From the NCBI GenBank assembly GCA_010092805.1, contig JAADYY010000059.1, forward strand, positions 1 to 7,862: DNA of 7,862 nt, given 5' to 3'. The stretch is from Chloroflexota bacterium (GTDB lineage: Bacteria > Chloroflexota > Anaerolineae > Aggregatilineales > Phototrophicaceae). Below, in pieces: positions 1 through 6,986 of this stretch. The first letter of the stretch is position 1; the number at the start of each line of letters is the position of its first letter. A model generated the notes under the pieces. It made no database searches, had not been told where the DNA came from, and was given only the letters and a program-made list of their open reading frames with translations. Position numbers and translations under genes: made by a program.

Positions 1-61
1 ACCGGCGACCGCACCTGCGGCGCTGGTAAAGCTGCTCGATAAATATATACAAAGCGCATTA

Positions 62-94
62 ACCCCGCTCCCCGCGAAGCTGTGGGAGCGGGGT
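62..94. repeat. GC-rich palindrome, 11-bp stem, possible dispersed repeat
   Basis: The arm ACCCCGCTCCC (62-72) pairs perfectly with GGGAGCGGGGT (84-94) around an 11-base loop. No T-run follows on either strand, so it is not a canonical intrinsic terminator, although it could still end transcription of a gene from beyond the left edge. The arms closely resemble those of the palindrome at 7774-7808, which suggests a dispersed intergenic element. Confidence 0.5.
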
Positions 95-170
95 GGCGCT
101 ACTGGGGTCACAAACGACCACAGATGCAGAACAAATTTGATGCGATTGCCCTGATAGCACAGCGGCCAAA

Positions 171-200
171 TTCGCCAGCGACCGGGAAACGGTCTATACT
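171..200 (+). promoter_or_regulatory. Possible sigma-70-like promoter of the glycosyltransferase gene
   Basis: TATACT at 195-200 is a good -10 box. TTCGCC at 171-176, 18 bases upstream, is only a weak -35. A transcript would start near 207, leaving a leader of about 30 bases before the TTG start at 236. The position is right, but the -35 match is poor, so this is tentative. Confidence 0.3.
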
Positions 201-235
201 CGCGGGCGGATTGTCGGGCGACTTGGCGAGGGATC

Positions 236-2185
236 TTGAAACCGGTCACGCTGCCAGAATGGATCGCGCTGCTGGCTGTGGTGGTGCTGGCGGGGCTGCT
301 GCGCTTCGGCTGGGTGGGCGTGAGCGCGTTCGCTGGCGACGAAGCCCGCATCAGCCTGGACGCGCTGCGGATGGCCCGCGGCGGCGAATTTGTCCTGGCT
401 GGGCAGCCGTCGTCCGTCGATATTCCATTCTTCCCGGCCAGCGTCTGGCTGTTCACCATTCCCTATCTCATCAGCCCGGATCCGCTGGGTGCGACATGGT
501 TTGTCAGCCTGCTGAGCCTGCTCACCGTGATCGGTGGGTGGGCGTTGGCGCGGCGCTGGGGCCGCTCTGCCGGGATCGTGGCGGCGCTGTATCTGGCGGC
601 TTCGCCGTATGCGGTGCTGTATGGCCGCAGCATCTGGCAGCCGAATTTGCTGGCCCCGCTGGCGTTGATCTGGGCGTGGGCGGGGTTTCTGGGCGCGGCG
701 GGCGCATCACGGCGCACCCGGCGAATCGCAATTGCGATCCATGTGCTGCTCGGCGGGCTGATCGTGCAGGTGCATTTCGCGGGGCTGCCGCTGGCCGTGG
801 CCACGCTCTATCTATTGCTGCGCTTTCGCTGGTGGCGGCAGATCGTGCCTGTGTTGATCGGTGCGGGGATCGCGCTGCTGGCGGCGCTGCCCTACGCTTA
901 CTTTGTGACGCAGGTCGCGCCGGAAGTCCTCGAACGCTACACCACGATTCTGAGCGGCGGCGACGCCATGATCGGCCTGAGCGCGACGGGCAACGCCGTG
1001 CAGATCGGCGTGGGCTATGCGTGGGGCTACCTGGGCCTGGGCGAAAACGACAGCTACAGCCGCGGCCTGATGACGACGCTGGCGGCGGGCGCGCTGATCG
1101 TGGGTGGGTTGGCGGCGCTGGTCGTGAAGGTCTCTGGGCTGCGCGTGAAGCCGCCCCCTGCCGCTGAAGCCACCCGTGAGCCGGGCCGGGTTCTGGCCGA
1201 GATCGTGCTGGTGTGGCTGATCGCGTCGCCGCTGGTGTGGCTGCGCCACACGACGCCGATCCTCATTCACTACCAACTGATCGCGCTCCCGGCGTTGGCG
1301 CTGACCGTCGGCGCGTGCGCTGCCCTGCTCAGCGGGCGGGCGTGGGCCTGGATCGTGACGGCGTTCACGGCGGTGCTGGCGATTGCATGGGCGCTGCAAA
1401 TCGCGCTGACGCTCCAGGAGGCGTCATTCGCGCGCCCGCCGAACAGCGCGCTGTCGAGCATCCTCAACGAGTCACGCGGCGCGGCGACTCTAGCCGCTGA
1501 TCCCGTGCTGTTTTTCACACACGGCGACATCCCCGCCATCGATGGTGAGGTGGCCGTCTTCGAAGCGCTGCTGTGGCCGCGCGAGCACCGCGTCCTGAAT
1601 GGCAACAATCTGCTGGTGCTGCCGCCCTACCCCGCCACGCTGATGACGACGCTCGCGCCGTTTCAGGCGTGGGAGGAGATCGAGGCGGCTGAGCTGGCGG
1701 TGGATGTCCAGACCGCACCGCGCCGCGCCGGGGCCGATCCGTTCATGCTCACCCGCTACGACGGCCTGACCGACCCGGCAGGCTTCACCGCGATCACGCC
1801 GCCGGTTGTGTTTGCCGACGGCGCGCAGCTCGAAGGCTGGCGCGTTCGTTGGGTGGGGCCGCGCCTGCGTGTCTCGACGCTGTGGCGCGTGACCGCCGAA
1901 GCCGCCCCGGCGACCTATCAGGGCTTTCATCATTTGCGCCGCGCCGCTGCCGCTGAATCCAGCCAACCCTTCAAAATCGCGGATGTTTCGCTCTCGCGGC
2001 ACACCTGGCAGGTCGGCGACCGCGTGATCGTCATGGCCGATTTCTTCGATGTGCCGCCGGACGACTCGTATGTGGTCGATGTGGGCCATTACACACTGCC
2101 CGATGTGCAGCGCATCCCCCGGCTTGATAGTCAAGGTGACCTGGTGCAGATCGGGCCGTTCACGCCGGGGCCGCCGCCCACTTGA
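236..2185 (+). CDS. Family 39-type (GT-C) integral membrane glycosyltransferase
   Basis: This is probably a polyprenyl-phosphate-sugar-dependent glycosyltransferase of the PMT/ArnT-like GT-C superfamily, acting on the outer face of the cytoplasmic membrane. The 649-residue product begins with a membrane helix (about 9-27), followed by an extracytoplasmic loop with the acidic motif Gly-Asp-Glu at 34-36, the usual catalytic/metal-binding position of the fold. About ten more hydrophobic segments follow up to residue 392, including a Leu-Tyr-Gly-Arg-Ser segment at 128-132 and a conserved-looking His180. Residues about 400-649 are hydrophilic and beta-rich, matching the soluble C-terminal domain common in such proteins of Chloroflexota. 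The start is TTG: an in-frame TAG lies at 155-157, there is no ATG or GTG between, and GAGGG (228-232) sits 3 bases before it, which is rather close. The sugar donor and acceptor cannot be told. The gene converges on the hydrolase gene and is not part of the signalling block. Confidence 0.85.
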   Translation: MKPVTLPEWIALLAVVVLAGLLRFGWVGVSAFAGDEARISLDALRMARGGEFVLAGQPSSVDIPFFPASVWLFTIPYLISPDPLGATWFVSLLSLLTVIGGWALARRWGRSAGIVAALYLAASPYAVLYGRSIWQPNLLAPLALIWAWAGFLGAAGASRRTRRIAIAIHVLLGGLIVQVHFAGLPLAVATLYLLLRFRWWRQIVPVLIGAGIALLAALPYAYFVTQVAPEVLERYTTILSGGDAMIGLSATGNAVQIGVGYAWGYLGLGENDSYSRGLMTTLAAGALIVGGLAALVVKVSGLRVKPPPAAEATREPGRVLAEIVLVWLIASPLVWLRHTTPILIHYQLIALPALALTVGACAALLSGRAWAWIVTAFTAVLAIAWALQIALTLQEASFARPPNSALSSILNESRGAATLAADPVLFFTHGDIPAIDGEVAVFEALLWPREHRVLNGNNLLVLPPYPATLMTTLAPFQAWEEIEAAELAVDVQTAPRRAGADPFMLTRYDGLTDPAGFTAITPPVVFADGAQLEGWRVRWVGPRLRVSTLWRVTAEAAPATYQGFHHLRRAAAAESSQPFKIADVSLSRHTWQVGDRVIVMADFFDVPPDDSYVVDVGHYTLPDVQRIPRLDSQGDLVQIGPFTPGPPPT

Positions 2186-2209
2186 CCGCCGCACCGCCGC
2201 ACGTTGATC

Positions 2210-2878
2210 TCACAGGTAGCGGGCCAGATACTGAATCATCGGGAACGGCCTGCCGTGCCCTGGGTACACCGTCCGCACATCGCGCCCCTTGAGCGACTCG
2301 ATGCTGGCCCGCGCCGCCGCCATGTCATCGATCAAGAAGTGGAGCTGTGGGCGAAAGACGCTCATCAGCAGGTCGCCGCAGATCAGGTCGCGCTCTTCGG
2401 TGAGCACCCCGACTGACCCCTTCGAGTGCCCCGGCAGCGGTATGATCTCGGCGGTGAGGCCAAACGGCGCGAGGTCGAATTCGTCGCGGAAGCTGTGATC
2501 GACCTGAAATGGCTTGGGCGCGGCCACCGGGGCCAATATGCTGATGATGCGGAAGAACAGCAGGAAGCGGTCGGGGGTGGGCTTGCGGCCCCAGCGCATA
2601 TCCTGGCTCATGATCATGCCCACATCGTCGGCGTGCAGCGCGACGGGCGCGCCGTAGCGGTCGCGCAGATATTCGGCGTTGGCGGAATGATCAAAGTCGC
2701 CGTGTGTCAGCAGAATCAGCGCGAGATTCCCCGGCTGGCAGCCCGCCGCGGCGAGCGCGGCTTCAAGCTGGGCGCGCCGTGACGCCGCCCCGGTATCGAC
2801 GAGGACGAAGCCGCCCCCCGTGTTGAGCAGATAGCAGTTCGAGATCCCCAGATTGATGGGCGTGATGTCCACACTCAT
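2210..2878 (-). CDS. Metallo-beta-lactamase-fold hydrolase
   Basis: This is a soluble 222-residue metal-dependent hydrolase of the MBL superfamily (the broad glyoxalase II / lactonase-like group). The metal-binding set is complete: His59-x-Asp61-x-Asp63-His64 within Thr-His-Gly-Asp-Phe-Asp-His, then His151 (Pro-Gly-His-Ser), Asp169 (Cys-Gly-Asp-Leu) and His208 (Tyr-Pro-Gly-His-Gly). The N-terminal strand ending in Val-Asp-Thr-Gly (27-30) is also typical, and the length is normal for a stand-alone domain. No signal peptide is seen, so it is cytoplasmic. The ATG is preceded by GGGGAGGG on the minus strand (2889-2896) with a 10-base gap. It starts 42 bases after the sensor kinase stop, on the same strand, so it is likely the last gene of that operon. 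The substrate is unknown; thioesters, lactones and phosphoesters are all possible in this superfamily. Its stop faces the glycosyltransferase stop across 24 bases. Confidence 0.9.
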   Translation of the reverse strand: MSVDITPINLGISNCYLLNTGGGFVLVDTGAASRRAQLEAALAAAGCQPGNLALILLTHGDFDHSANAEYLRDRYGAPVALHADDVGMIMSQDMRWGRKPTPDRFLLFFRIISILAPVAAPKPFQVDHSFRDEFDLAPFGLTAEIIPLPGHSKGSVGVLTEERDLICGDLLMSVFRPQLHFLIDDMAAARASIESLKGRDVRTVYPGHGRPFPMIQYLARYL

Positions 2879-2920
2879 GAGCCGTTTGCCCTCCCCGTGC
2901 CTGTGCAGATAAGCGCGATC

Positions 2921-4621
2921 CTAGCGCGAACCGGGCGCGGCGTCGATGGGCAGGGCGAACGTGAATTGGCTGCCGCCGCCGGGCGTGCTCGTTGCCCACA
3001 CCGCGCCGCCGTGCAGCTCGACGATGTTCTTGACAATCGCCAGCCCCAGCCCGTGACCGTCGCGTGCTTCGGTCGTGCCGTCTGCCGCTGCCGGGGCGGG
3101 CCGCGCCACCCGCTGCCGTGAGCGATCCGCGCGGTAGAAGCGCTCGAACACATACGGCAGATCGTCGGGGGCGATGCCGCTGCCCGTGTCTGTCACCTGC
3201 GTGATGATCATCAGCTTGCCGTCGGCGCGATCAGGATCTGGATCTGGTTCGACCGCACACGCCACCGTGATCGCGCCGCCAGCGGGCGTGTAGCTGAGCG
3301 CGTTCTCGATCAGATTGCCGATCACCTGGCTGAGGCGCTGCGTATCAGCGTAGATCCATACAGGCGACGCGCACGCCTGCACTGTGAGCTGGATCGCCTG
3401 GGTTTCGGCCCGCGCCCGCCAGCGATCCAGGGCGGCGGCCAACCACGCCGGGTAATCGATGCGTTCCGGCGTCAGCGTCAGCACCCCGCGATCCGATTTC
3501 GCCAGCAGCGTGATGTCGTTGCTGAGCTGATCGAGCAGCAGCAGCTCGCGGCGGATGTTGGCGACGGCTTCCTGCGGCGTCTGCAAGCCGTCTTCCAGCC
3601 CCTCGGTTTCCAGCTTGATGATGCTCAGCGGTGTGCGCAGTTCGTGCGAAACATCTGCGATCAGGCGGCGGCGTAGTGTCTGCTGGGCCGCGAGCGCTTC
3701 GGCCATGCGGTTGAAAGCGCGGCTCATCTGGCCGAGTTCATCGCCGGAGCGCACCGGAATCCGCTCGATCTGGCCGCGCTCTGCCAGACTCAGCGCCGCA
3801 TCGTTCACCGCCCGGATGCGCGCCGTCACGTGGCGGGCGCTGAACCACCCGACGATCACGATCAGCGCTGCTACACTCACCGCCACCGCGATCAGCGTGC
3901 GGGTGACGCTGGTTAAGAAAACCTCTTCGGCCAGCGAATACACCCCGCGCTCGTTGAGCACCAGCGAGTAACCGACGATCTGATTGGTTTGCAGGTTGTG
4001 GACGGGGACGGCTTCGTCGAGCATCGCTTCCGGCAGGTGCCGCCCTTGCCCGCGATTCATGGTGGAGAACAGCACCGCGCCGTCCGCGTCGGTGATGATC
4101 GTCATGTGGGGGGCGCTGAGCGCAAACGTCTCGGTGAGCTGCAAGAAGGCGATGTCATGGAACTGAATGGTGATGTCCCCGGTGGCCCCAAGCGTGTAAT
4201 CGGTGGCGCGCGCTGTCAGCCCCGGCGGCGGCGTCAGCGCCGGATCGGCGGTCGCGCCCGGCGGCGGGAAGACTTCGTTGGCGGGCACCGCTTCGATGAC
4301 GAAGGTTTGATCGGTCGCGGTGGGGGCGTCCGGCACCGTCAGCGTGATCGATCCAGTGGCACCAGCGGTCGCGTCAGCACGCGGATCGCGCGTGGATTCG
4401 GCGTTGGCGAGGTTGCCCGCATAGATATAGGCGTTGAACCGGCGCTCCAGGCCAGCGGCCAACTGCGCCTCGTAAGTTTGGGCGCTTTCGGCCAGCAGGC
4501 GGTCGAATTCCAGCCGGGTGATATGGACGGACAACAGCCCACCAGGGATGATCGCCAGCAGCGTGACGACACTCAGCGGCAGCACCATCCGCCAGATCAA
4601 ACTACGGCGCAGCATAGTCAT
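2921..4621 (-). CDS. Transmembrane sensor histidine kinase (HAMP, HisKA, HATPase)
   Basis: This is the membrane sensor of a two-component system: it should autophosphorylate on His and pass phosphate to the response regulator encoded directly upstream. In the 566 residues one sees a membrane helix at about 12-32, a large extracytoplasmic sensor region (34-238) rich in Pro, Ala and Thr, a second helix (241-260), HAMP (261-315), the HisKA box with His326 in Ser-His-Glu-Leu-Arg-Thr-Pro, the N box with Asn436 and Asn440, G1 Asp-Thr-Gly-Ser-Gly (478-482), an F box (Phe492-Phe496) and G2 Gly-His-Gly-Leu-Gly-Leu (522-527). All catalytic motifs are intact. The ATP lid (about 499-521) is longer than usual and low in complexity. 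The sensor region contains two short Gly-Ala-Thr-Gly-[Ser/Asp]-Ile-Thr segments (87-93, 145-151) that resemble repeats of the secreted protein at 6987-7685. The ATG overlaps the regulator stop in ATGA, which suggests translational coupling. The signal is unknown. Confidence 0.95.
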   Translation of the reverse strand: MTMLRRSLIWRMVLPLSVVTLLAIIPGGLLSVHITRLEFDRLLAESAQTYEAQLAAGLERRFNAYIYAGNLANAESTRDPRADATAGATGSITLTVPDAPTATDQTFVIEAVPANEVFPPPGATADPALTPPPGLTARATDYTLGATGDITIQFHDIAFLQLTETFALSAPHMTIITDADGAVLFSTMNRGQGRHLPEAMLDEAVPVHNLQTNQIVGYSLVLNERGVYSLAEEVFLTSVTRTLIAVAVSVAALIVIVGWFSARHVTARIRAVNDAALSLAERGQIERIPVRSGDELGQMSRAFNRMAEALAAQQTLRRRLIADVSHELRTPLSIIKLETEGLEDGLQTPQEAVANIRRELLLLDQLSNDITLLAKSDRGVLTLTPERIDYPAWLAAALDRWRARAETQAIQLTVQACASPVWIYADTQRLSQVIGNLIENALSYTPAGGAITVACAVEPDPDPDRADGKLMIITQVTDTGSGIAPDDLPYVFERFYRADRSRQRVARPAPAAADGTTEARDGHGLGLAIVKNIVELHGGAVWATSTPGGGSQFTFALPIDAAPGSR

Positions 4622-5340
4622 GTGCTCGCAGACTCCGTTGGGGCGGCGGTCGGCGGCGCGTCGGGCGGTTCGGCGATAAATTTGTAGCCCACACCATACA
4701 CCGTCTGGATGTAGCGCGGCTCGTCGGCTTCTGGCTCGATCTGGCGGCGCAAACGGCGGATGTGCGTATCGATGGCGCGGTCGAAATTGGCCGTCGGTTC
4801 GGCGTAGGCGGCGTCCATCAACTGCTGCCGCGTGATCACCTGGCCGGGGTGGCGCATCAGCATCTCCAGAATGGCGAACTGCGCCCGGCTAAGGTGGATC
4901 TCGCGCCCATCGACCGTGCAGCGGAAGGCGTTGGTATCAAGCGCGATGCCGCCCGCCTGTAAGCGCTGCTGCACCCGCTGCTGCACGCGCCGGAGCACTG
5001 CTTCGCCCCGCGCCACCAATTCCCGCGACGAAAACGGCTTGACCACGTAGTCATCCGCGCCCGCCGTCAGCCCGTCAACGCGCTCATCTTCTTCGCCCCG
5101 CGCTGTCAGCATGATGATGGGCACGTCAGATTCTAGGCGCAGCGTCCGGCACACCTCGACGCCGTCCATGCCCGGCAGCATCAGGTCAAGGATGATCAGC
5201 GCCGGGTGGTGCTGGCGCGCCAACGTCAGCCCGGTGAGGCCATCCGCCGCCAGCCACACAGCGAACCCAGCGCGCTCGAAATACTGCGCCACCCAATGGG
5301 CGATGCGCGCTTCATCTTCGATGATCAACACACTTTTCAT
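4618..5340 (-). CDS. OmpR/PhoB-family response regulator
   Basis: This is a DNA-binding transcription regulator activated by phosphorylation, the partner of the sensor kinase whose start overlaps its stop by four bases. The 240 residues comprise a receiver domain (about 1-118) and a winged-helix output domain (about 130-224). Receiver residues are all present: Glu8-Asp9, the phosphoacceptor Asp52 in Leu-Asp-Leu-Met-Leu-Pro-Gly, Thr79, Tyr98 and Lys101 in Val-Lys-Pro-Phe. The linker is Arg/Gln-rich. The winged helix shows Ile-Asp-Thr-His-Ile-Arg-Arg-Leu-Arg (190-198) as the recognition-helix region and Tyr-Gly-Val-Gly-Tyr-Lys-Phe (215-221) in the wing. An 18-residue Pro/Ala/Ser/Thr tail follows the wing. 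The ATG has GGAG (minus strand, 5350-5353) nine bases upstream. Two 6-base direct repeats 11 bases apart lie about 40-56 bases upstream and could be its own binding site. Target genes are not evident. Confidence 0.95.
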   Translation of the reverse strand: MKSVLIIEDEARIAHWVAQYFERAGFAVWLAADGLTGLTLARQHHPALIILDLMLPGMDGVEVCRTLRLESDVPIIMLTARGEEDERVDGLTAGADDYVVKPFSSRELVARGEAVLRRVQQRVQQRLQAGGIALDTNAFRCTVDGREIHLSRAQFAILEMLMRHPGQVITRQQLMDAAYAEPTANFDRAIDTHIRRLRRQIEPEADEPRYIQTVYGVGYKFIAEPPDAPPTAAPTESAST

Positions 5341-5379
5341 CGGCCTTATCTCCGCATAATCTCGGATCCAGCATAGCGC

Positions 5380-5396
5380 ATGCGCAAGGAATGCGC
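5380..5396. promoter_or_regulatory. Possible direct-repeat operator upstream of the response regulator
   Basis: ATGCGC occurs at 5380-5385 and again at 5391-5396, a period of 11 bases. This is the spacing at which OmpR-family dimers bind tandem half-sites on one DNA face. The first copy also forms the palindrome GCGCATGCGC (5376-5385). It lies 40-56 bases before the regulator's ATG, suitable for autoregulation. Short GC-rich hexamers recur by chance here, so support is weak. Confidence 0.2.
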
Positions 5397-5455
5397 CGAT
5401 GTATCCGCTGGGTTGTCGGTTGTGCGGGGACAGGCGCTCTGGGCGGGGGCGCGCA

Positions 5456-5477
5456 GCCGATCAGACGGTGATTCGGC
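5456..5477 (-). terminator. Weak hairpin just after the REC-kinase gene
   Basis: GCCGATCA (5456-5463) can pair with TGA-T-TCGGC (5469-5477), giving an 8-bp stem with one bulged base and a 5-base loop, 7 bases past the stop of the hybrid kinase gene. No U-run follows on the minus strand. It may partly separate that gene from the regulator-kinase operon, but it is not a convincing intrinsic terminator. Confidence 0.25.
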
Positions 5478-5484
5478 CTGTCAG

Positions 5485-6684
5485 TCAAGCGAGTGCGGCT
5501 GCAGCCGCCGGCTCGTGAAACGGCAGCCAAACCGTGAAGCGGCTGCCCGCGCCCTCGACGCTGGCGACCTCGACTTGGCCCCAGTGCCGCTCCACAATCC
5601 GCTTGACAATCGCCAGCCCAAAGCCTGTCCCCTCAATCTGCTGGTCGGTGGCGGTCTGCGTGCGGTAGAACGGCTCGAAAATGTGCGGCAAATCCGCCGC
5701 CGGAATGCCCATGCCCGTATCCTGCACATGAATGGCGACCCCGTCAGGATACGACTCGGCCCACAGTTCCACGTAGCCGCCCGCTGGCGTGAACTTGAGC
5801 GCGTTCGCCAGCAGGTTGTGCAGCACCTGCTGCATTCGCGCCACATCCAGCCGCAGCGTGACATCGGCATCGATGCGGTGCCAACTGAGGATGATGCCTT
5901 CGGCTTCCGCCACCGGCGTGTAGCGCCGCGCGGTGTCCTTGAGCAGATCATTGACCGACACCGGGATCAGTGCGGCACTGTCCTCATGGTTGATGCGCTC
6001 GACATCCAACAGGTGGGTGATCAAGTCGCGGATCTGAGCGGTCGTCTCAGCAATCGAGTCGAGGTAGCCGCGCCCGCGCTCATCGGCGATGCTGCCGTGT
6101 ACTTCCAGCATCCGCAGCAGCACATTGATGCGGCTGAGCGGGTTTTTCAGGTCGTGGGCGGCGGTGCGAATGATTTCGTCTTTGATCTCGTTCAGCGCCG
6201 CGTGCTGGTCGCGTTCGCGTACATACTGGTCGATGAAGTCGCGCTGCCGCTGCCGGGCCGCCAACTGCCGGTCAATCCGCGCGATCAGCTCTTCGACGGC
6301 GAACGGCTTCGCCAGATAATCGGCGGCCCCAACGGCAAACGCGCGCACTTTCTCATGGGTGGCGCTGCGCACGCTCAGAAAGATCACCGGGATGTCGCGG
6401 GTACGTTCGTCGCGCTTGAGCACCTGACAGATGGCGTAGCCGTTGCCGCTGGCCGTCGTCATGTCTATCAGAATCAGATCCGGTCGCTTGGCGGCGATCA
6501 GCGGCCATAGATCTGGCGTGTTGAAGGTTTCCAGCCGCGCAGCGTAACCAGCCCCCGTCAGCAGTTTGTAGAGTGTTGGGCGGTGCTGCAATTGATCGCA
6601 AATGATGAGGATTTCCGGGCTGTCCGCTGCCGTTTCGGTCATGGTCGTCATCATGTCCTCGGTTGCCAACGCAGTGTTCATCAT
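5485..6684 (-). CDS. Soluble hybrid response regulator-histidine kinase (REC-HisKA-HATPase)
   Basis: This is a cytoplasmic signalling protein of 399 residues with an N-terminal receiver and a C-terminal kinase; no membrane segment and no DNA-binding domain are seen. The receiver (about 24-141) has phosphoacceptor Asp74 in Leu-Ile-Asp-Met, Ser104, and Lys126 in Ala-Lys-Pro-Phe; the usual acidic pair is Cys29-Asp30. A charged, probably coiled-coil linker (141-170) leads to the HisKA box with His177 in Ala-His-Asp-Leu-Lys-Asn-Pro, the N box with Asn290 and Asn294, G1 Asp-Thr-Gly-Met-Gly (322-326), an F box (Phe336-Phe339) and G2 Gly-Thr-Gly-Phe-Gly-Leu (352-357). The open frame extends upstream to 6861, but that 59-residue extension is Arg-rich and domain-free. 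The ATG at 6684 has AGAGGGAG five bases upstream, so I chose it; a second ATG follows at once. It may take phosphate from another kinase and redirect it. It lies 144 bases upstream of the regulator-kinase pair, on the same strand. Confidence 0.92.
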   Translation of the reverse strand: MMNTALATEDMMTTMTETAADSPEILIICDQLQHRPTLYKLLTGAGYAARLETFNTPDLWPLIAAKRPDLILIDMTTASGNGYAICQVLKRDERTRDIPVIFLSVRSATHEKVRAFAVGAADYLAKPFAVEELIARIDRQLAARQRQRDFIDQYVRERDQHAALNEIKDEIIRTAAHDLKNPLSRINVLLRMLEVHGSIADERGRGYLDSIAETTAQIRDLITHLLDVERINHEDSAALIPVSVNDLLKDTARRYTPVAEAEGIILSWHRIDADVTLRLDVARMQQVLHNLLANALKFTPAGGYVELWAESYPDGVAIHVQDTGMGIPAADLPHIFEPFYRTQTATDQQIEGTGFGLAIVKRIVERHWGQVEVASVEGAGSRFTVWLPFHEPAAAAALA

Positions 6685-6986
6685 GTGTACTCCCTCTGAT
6701 GACTCGCCGGGCCAACCCAGCGCGGTGGCTGCGGGGCAGCGCAAGCGCCGGGTGGCGGGTGCGGTCGGTGCGCCGAGCGATTGGCGATGGTTGCTGCTCA
6801 GCTTCAACCTCCTCAGTCTTACACATGTGCATCTGCGCAATAATCCTTTGCAGCGTCCCAAATCTGCCCGGCTGCGTCCCGGTTGACCTATTCAGACGGG
6901 GTGATCGTCACGGTGGCTGTCCTGATCGCCGCCCCGCCCGCCGATCAAACGCTGGTCGGCGGGCGGGGGCTAAAGATCGCTTTGGG
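6685..6986. other. Intergenic spacer upstream of the REC-kinase gene
   Basis: No gene is supported in these roughly 300 bases. On the minus strand the frame of the REC-kinase stays open to 6861, but without domain content. The stretch includes a ribosome binding site (AGAGGGAG, about 6690-6697), an 8-base palindrome CACATGTG (6822-6829), a somewhat AT-rich patch near 6839-6847 (GGATTATT on the minus strand) that might be part of a promoter although no good -35 precedes it, and the strong hairpin at 6932-6968. Room for a promoter separate from the secreted-protein gene is ample. Confidence 0.45.
6932..6968 (-). terminator. Strong GC-rich hairpin after the secreted-protein gene
   Basis: CCCCGCCCGCCGA (6932-6944) pairs perfectly with TCGGCGGGCGGGG (6956-6968): 13 bp with an 11-base loop. 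It begins 18 bases after the stop of the secreted-protein gene on the minus strand. No U-run follows, so it may be a U-less terminator or an mRNA 3'-end stabiliser, or again a dispersed palindrome. It likely separates the secreted-protein transcript from the REC-kinase gene. Confidence 0.5.

Larger units (their letters stand above)
1..235. other. Intergenic region or end of an upstream gene; no complete gene
   Basis: No complete gene can be supported here. A plus-strand frame open from the window edge stops with TAA at 40-42, and another open from position 2 stops with TGA at 150-152; either could be the tail of a gene cut by the edge, but neither fragment is recognisable. The interval also holds an AT-rich patch at 41-50 that stands out against the GC-rich background, a palindrome at 62-94, and a possible promoter just before the glycosyltransferase gene. 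The longer open frame starting at 82 lies mostly inside the glycosyltransferase gene in a different frame and looks like a shadow. Confidence 0.5.

Noticed and set aside
1..59. Possible minus-strand gene starting with ATG at 57-59 and running off the left edge
   Set aside because: About 19 codons are visible; a GGAG lies at a plausible distance, but it is part of the palindrome, and the peptide is too short to judge.
82..1167. 361-residue open frame on the plus strand beginning before the glycosyltransferase
   Set aside because: It overlaps the glycosyltransferase gene in another frame, is Arg/Gly/Ala-rich with no membrane or domain pattern, and is explained by high GC content.
812..1399. 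195-residue minus-strand open frame inside the glycosyltransferase gene
   Set aside because: Its composition is Arg/Gln/His-rich as expected for the complement of Leu/Ala codons; there is no ribosome binding site or recognisable domain.
1490..2194. 234-residue minus-strand open frame opposite the 3' half of the glycosyltransferase gene
   Set aside because: Arg/His/Gly-rich antisense shadow of a gene whose own product fits a known architecture.
2186..2209. Bidirectional terminator between the convergent genes
   Set aside because: The 24 bases contain no convincing stem-loop or T-run.
3989..4687. 232-residue plus-strand open frame opposite the sensor kinase gene
   Set aside because: Antisense shadow; the kinase on the other strand has every expected motif.
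5495..5508. 14-base perfect palindrome GCGGCTGCAGCCGC
   Set aside because: It lies within the coding end of the REC-kinase gene, where a run of Ala codons makes such a palindrome likely by chance.
5380..6510. 376-residue plus-strand open frame opposite the REC-kinase gene
   Set aside because: Long only because of GC-rich codon structure on the other strand; no domains, and the minus-strand gene is certain.
6685..6861. N-terminal extension of the REC-kinase to an upstream ATG
   Set aside because: The 59 extra residues are Arg/Ala/Pro-rich without a domain or signal, while the ATG at 6684 has a well-placed ribosome binding site.
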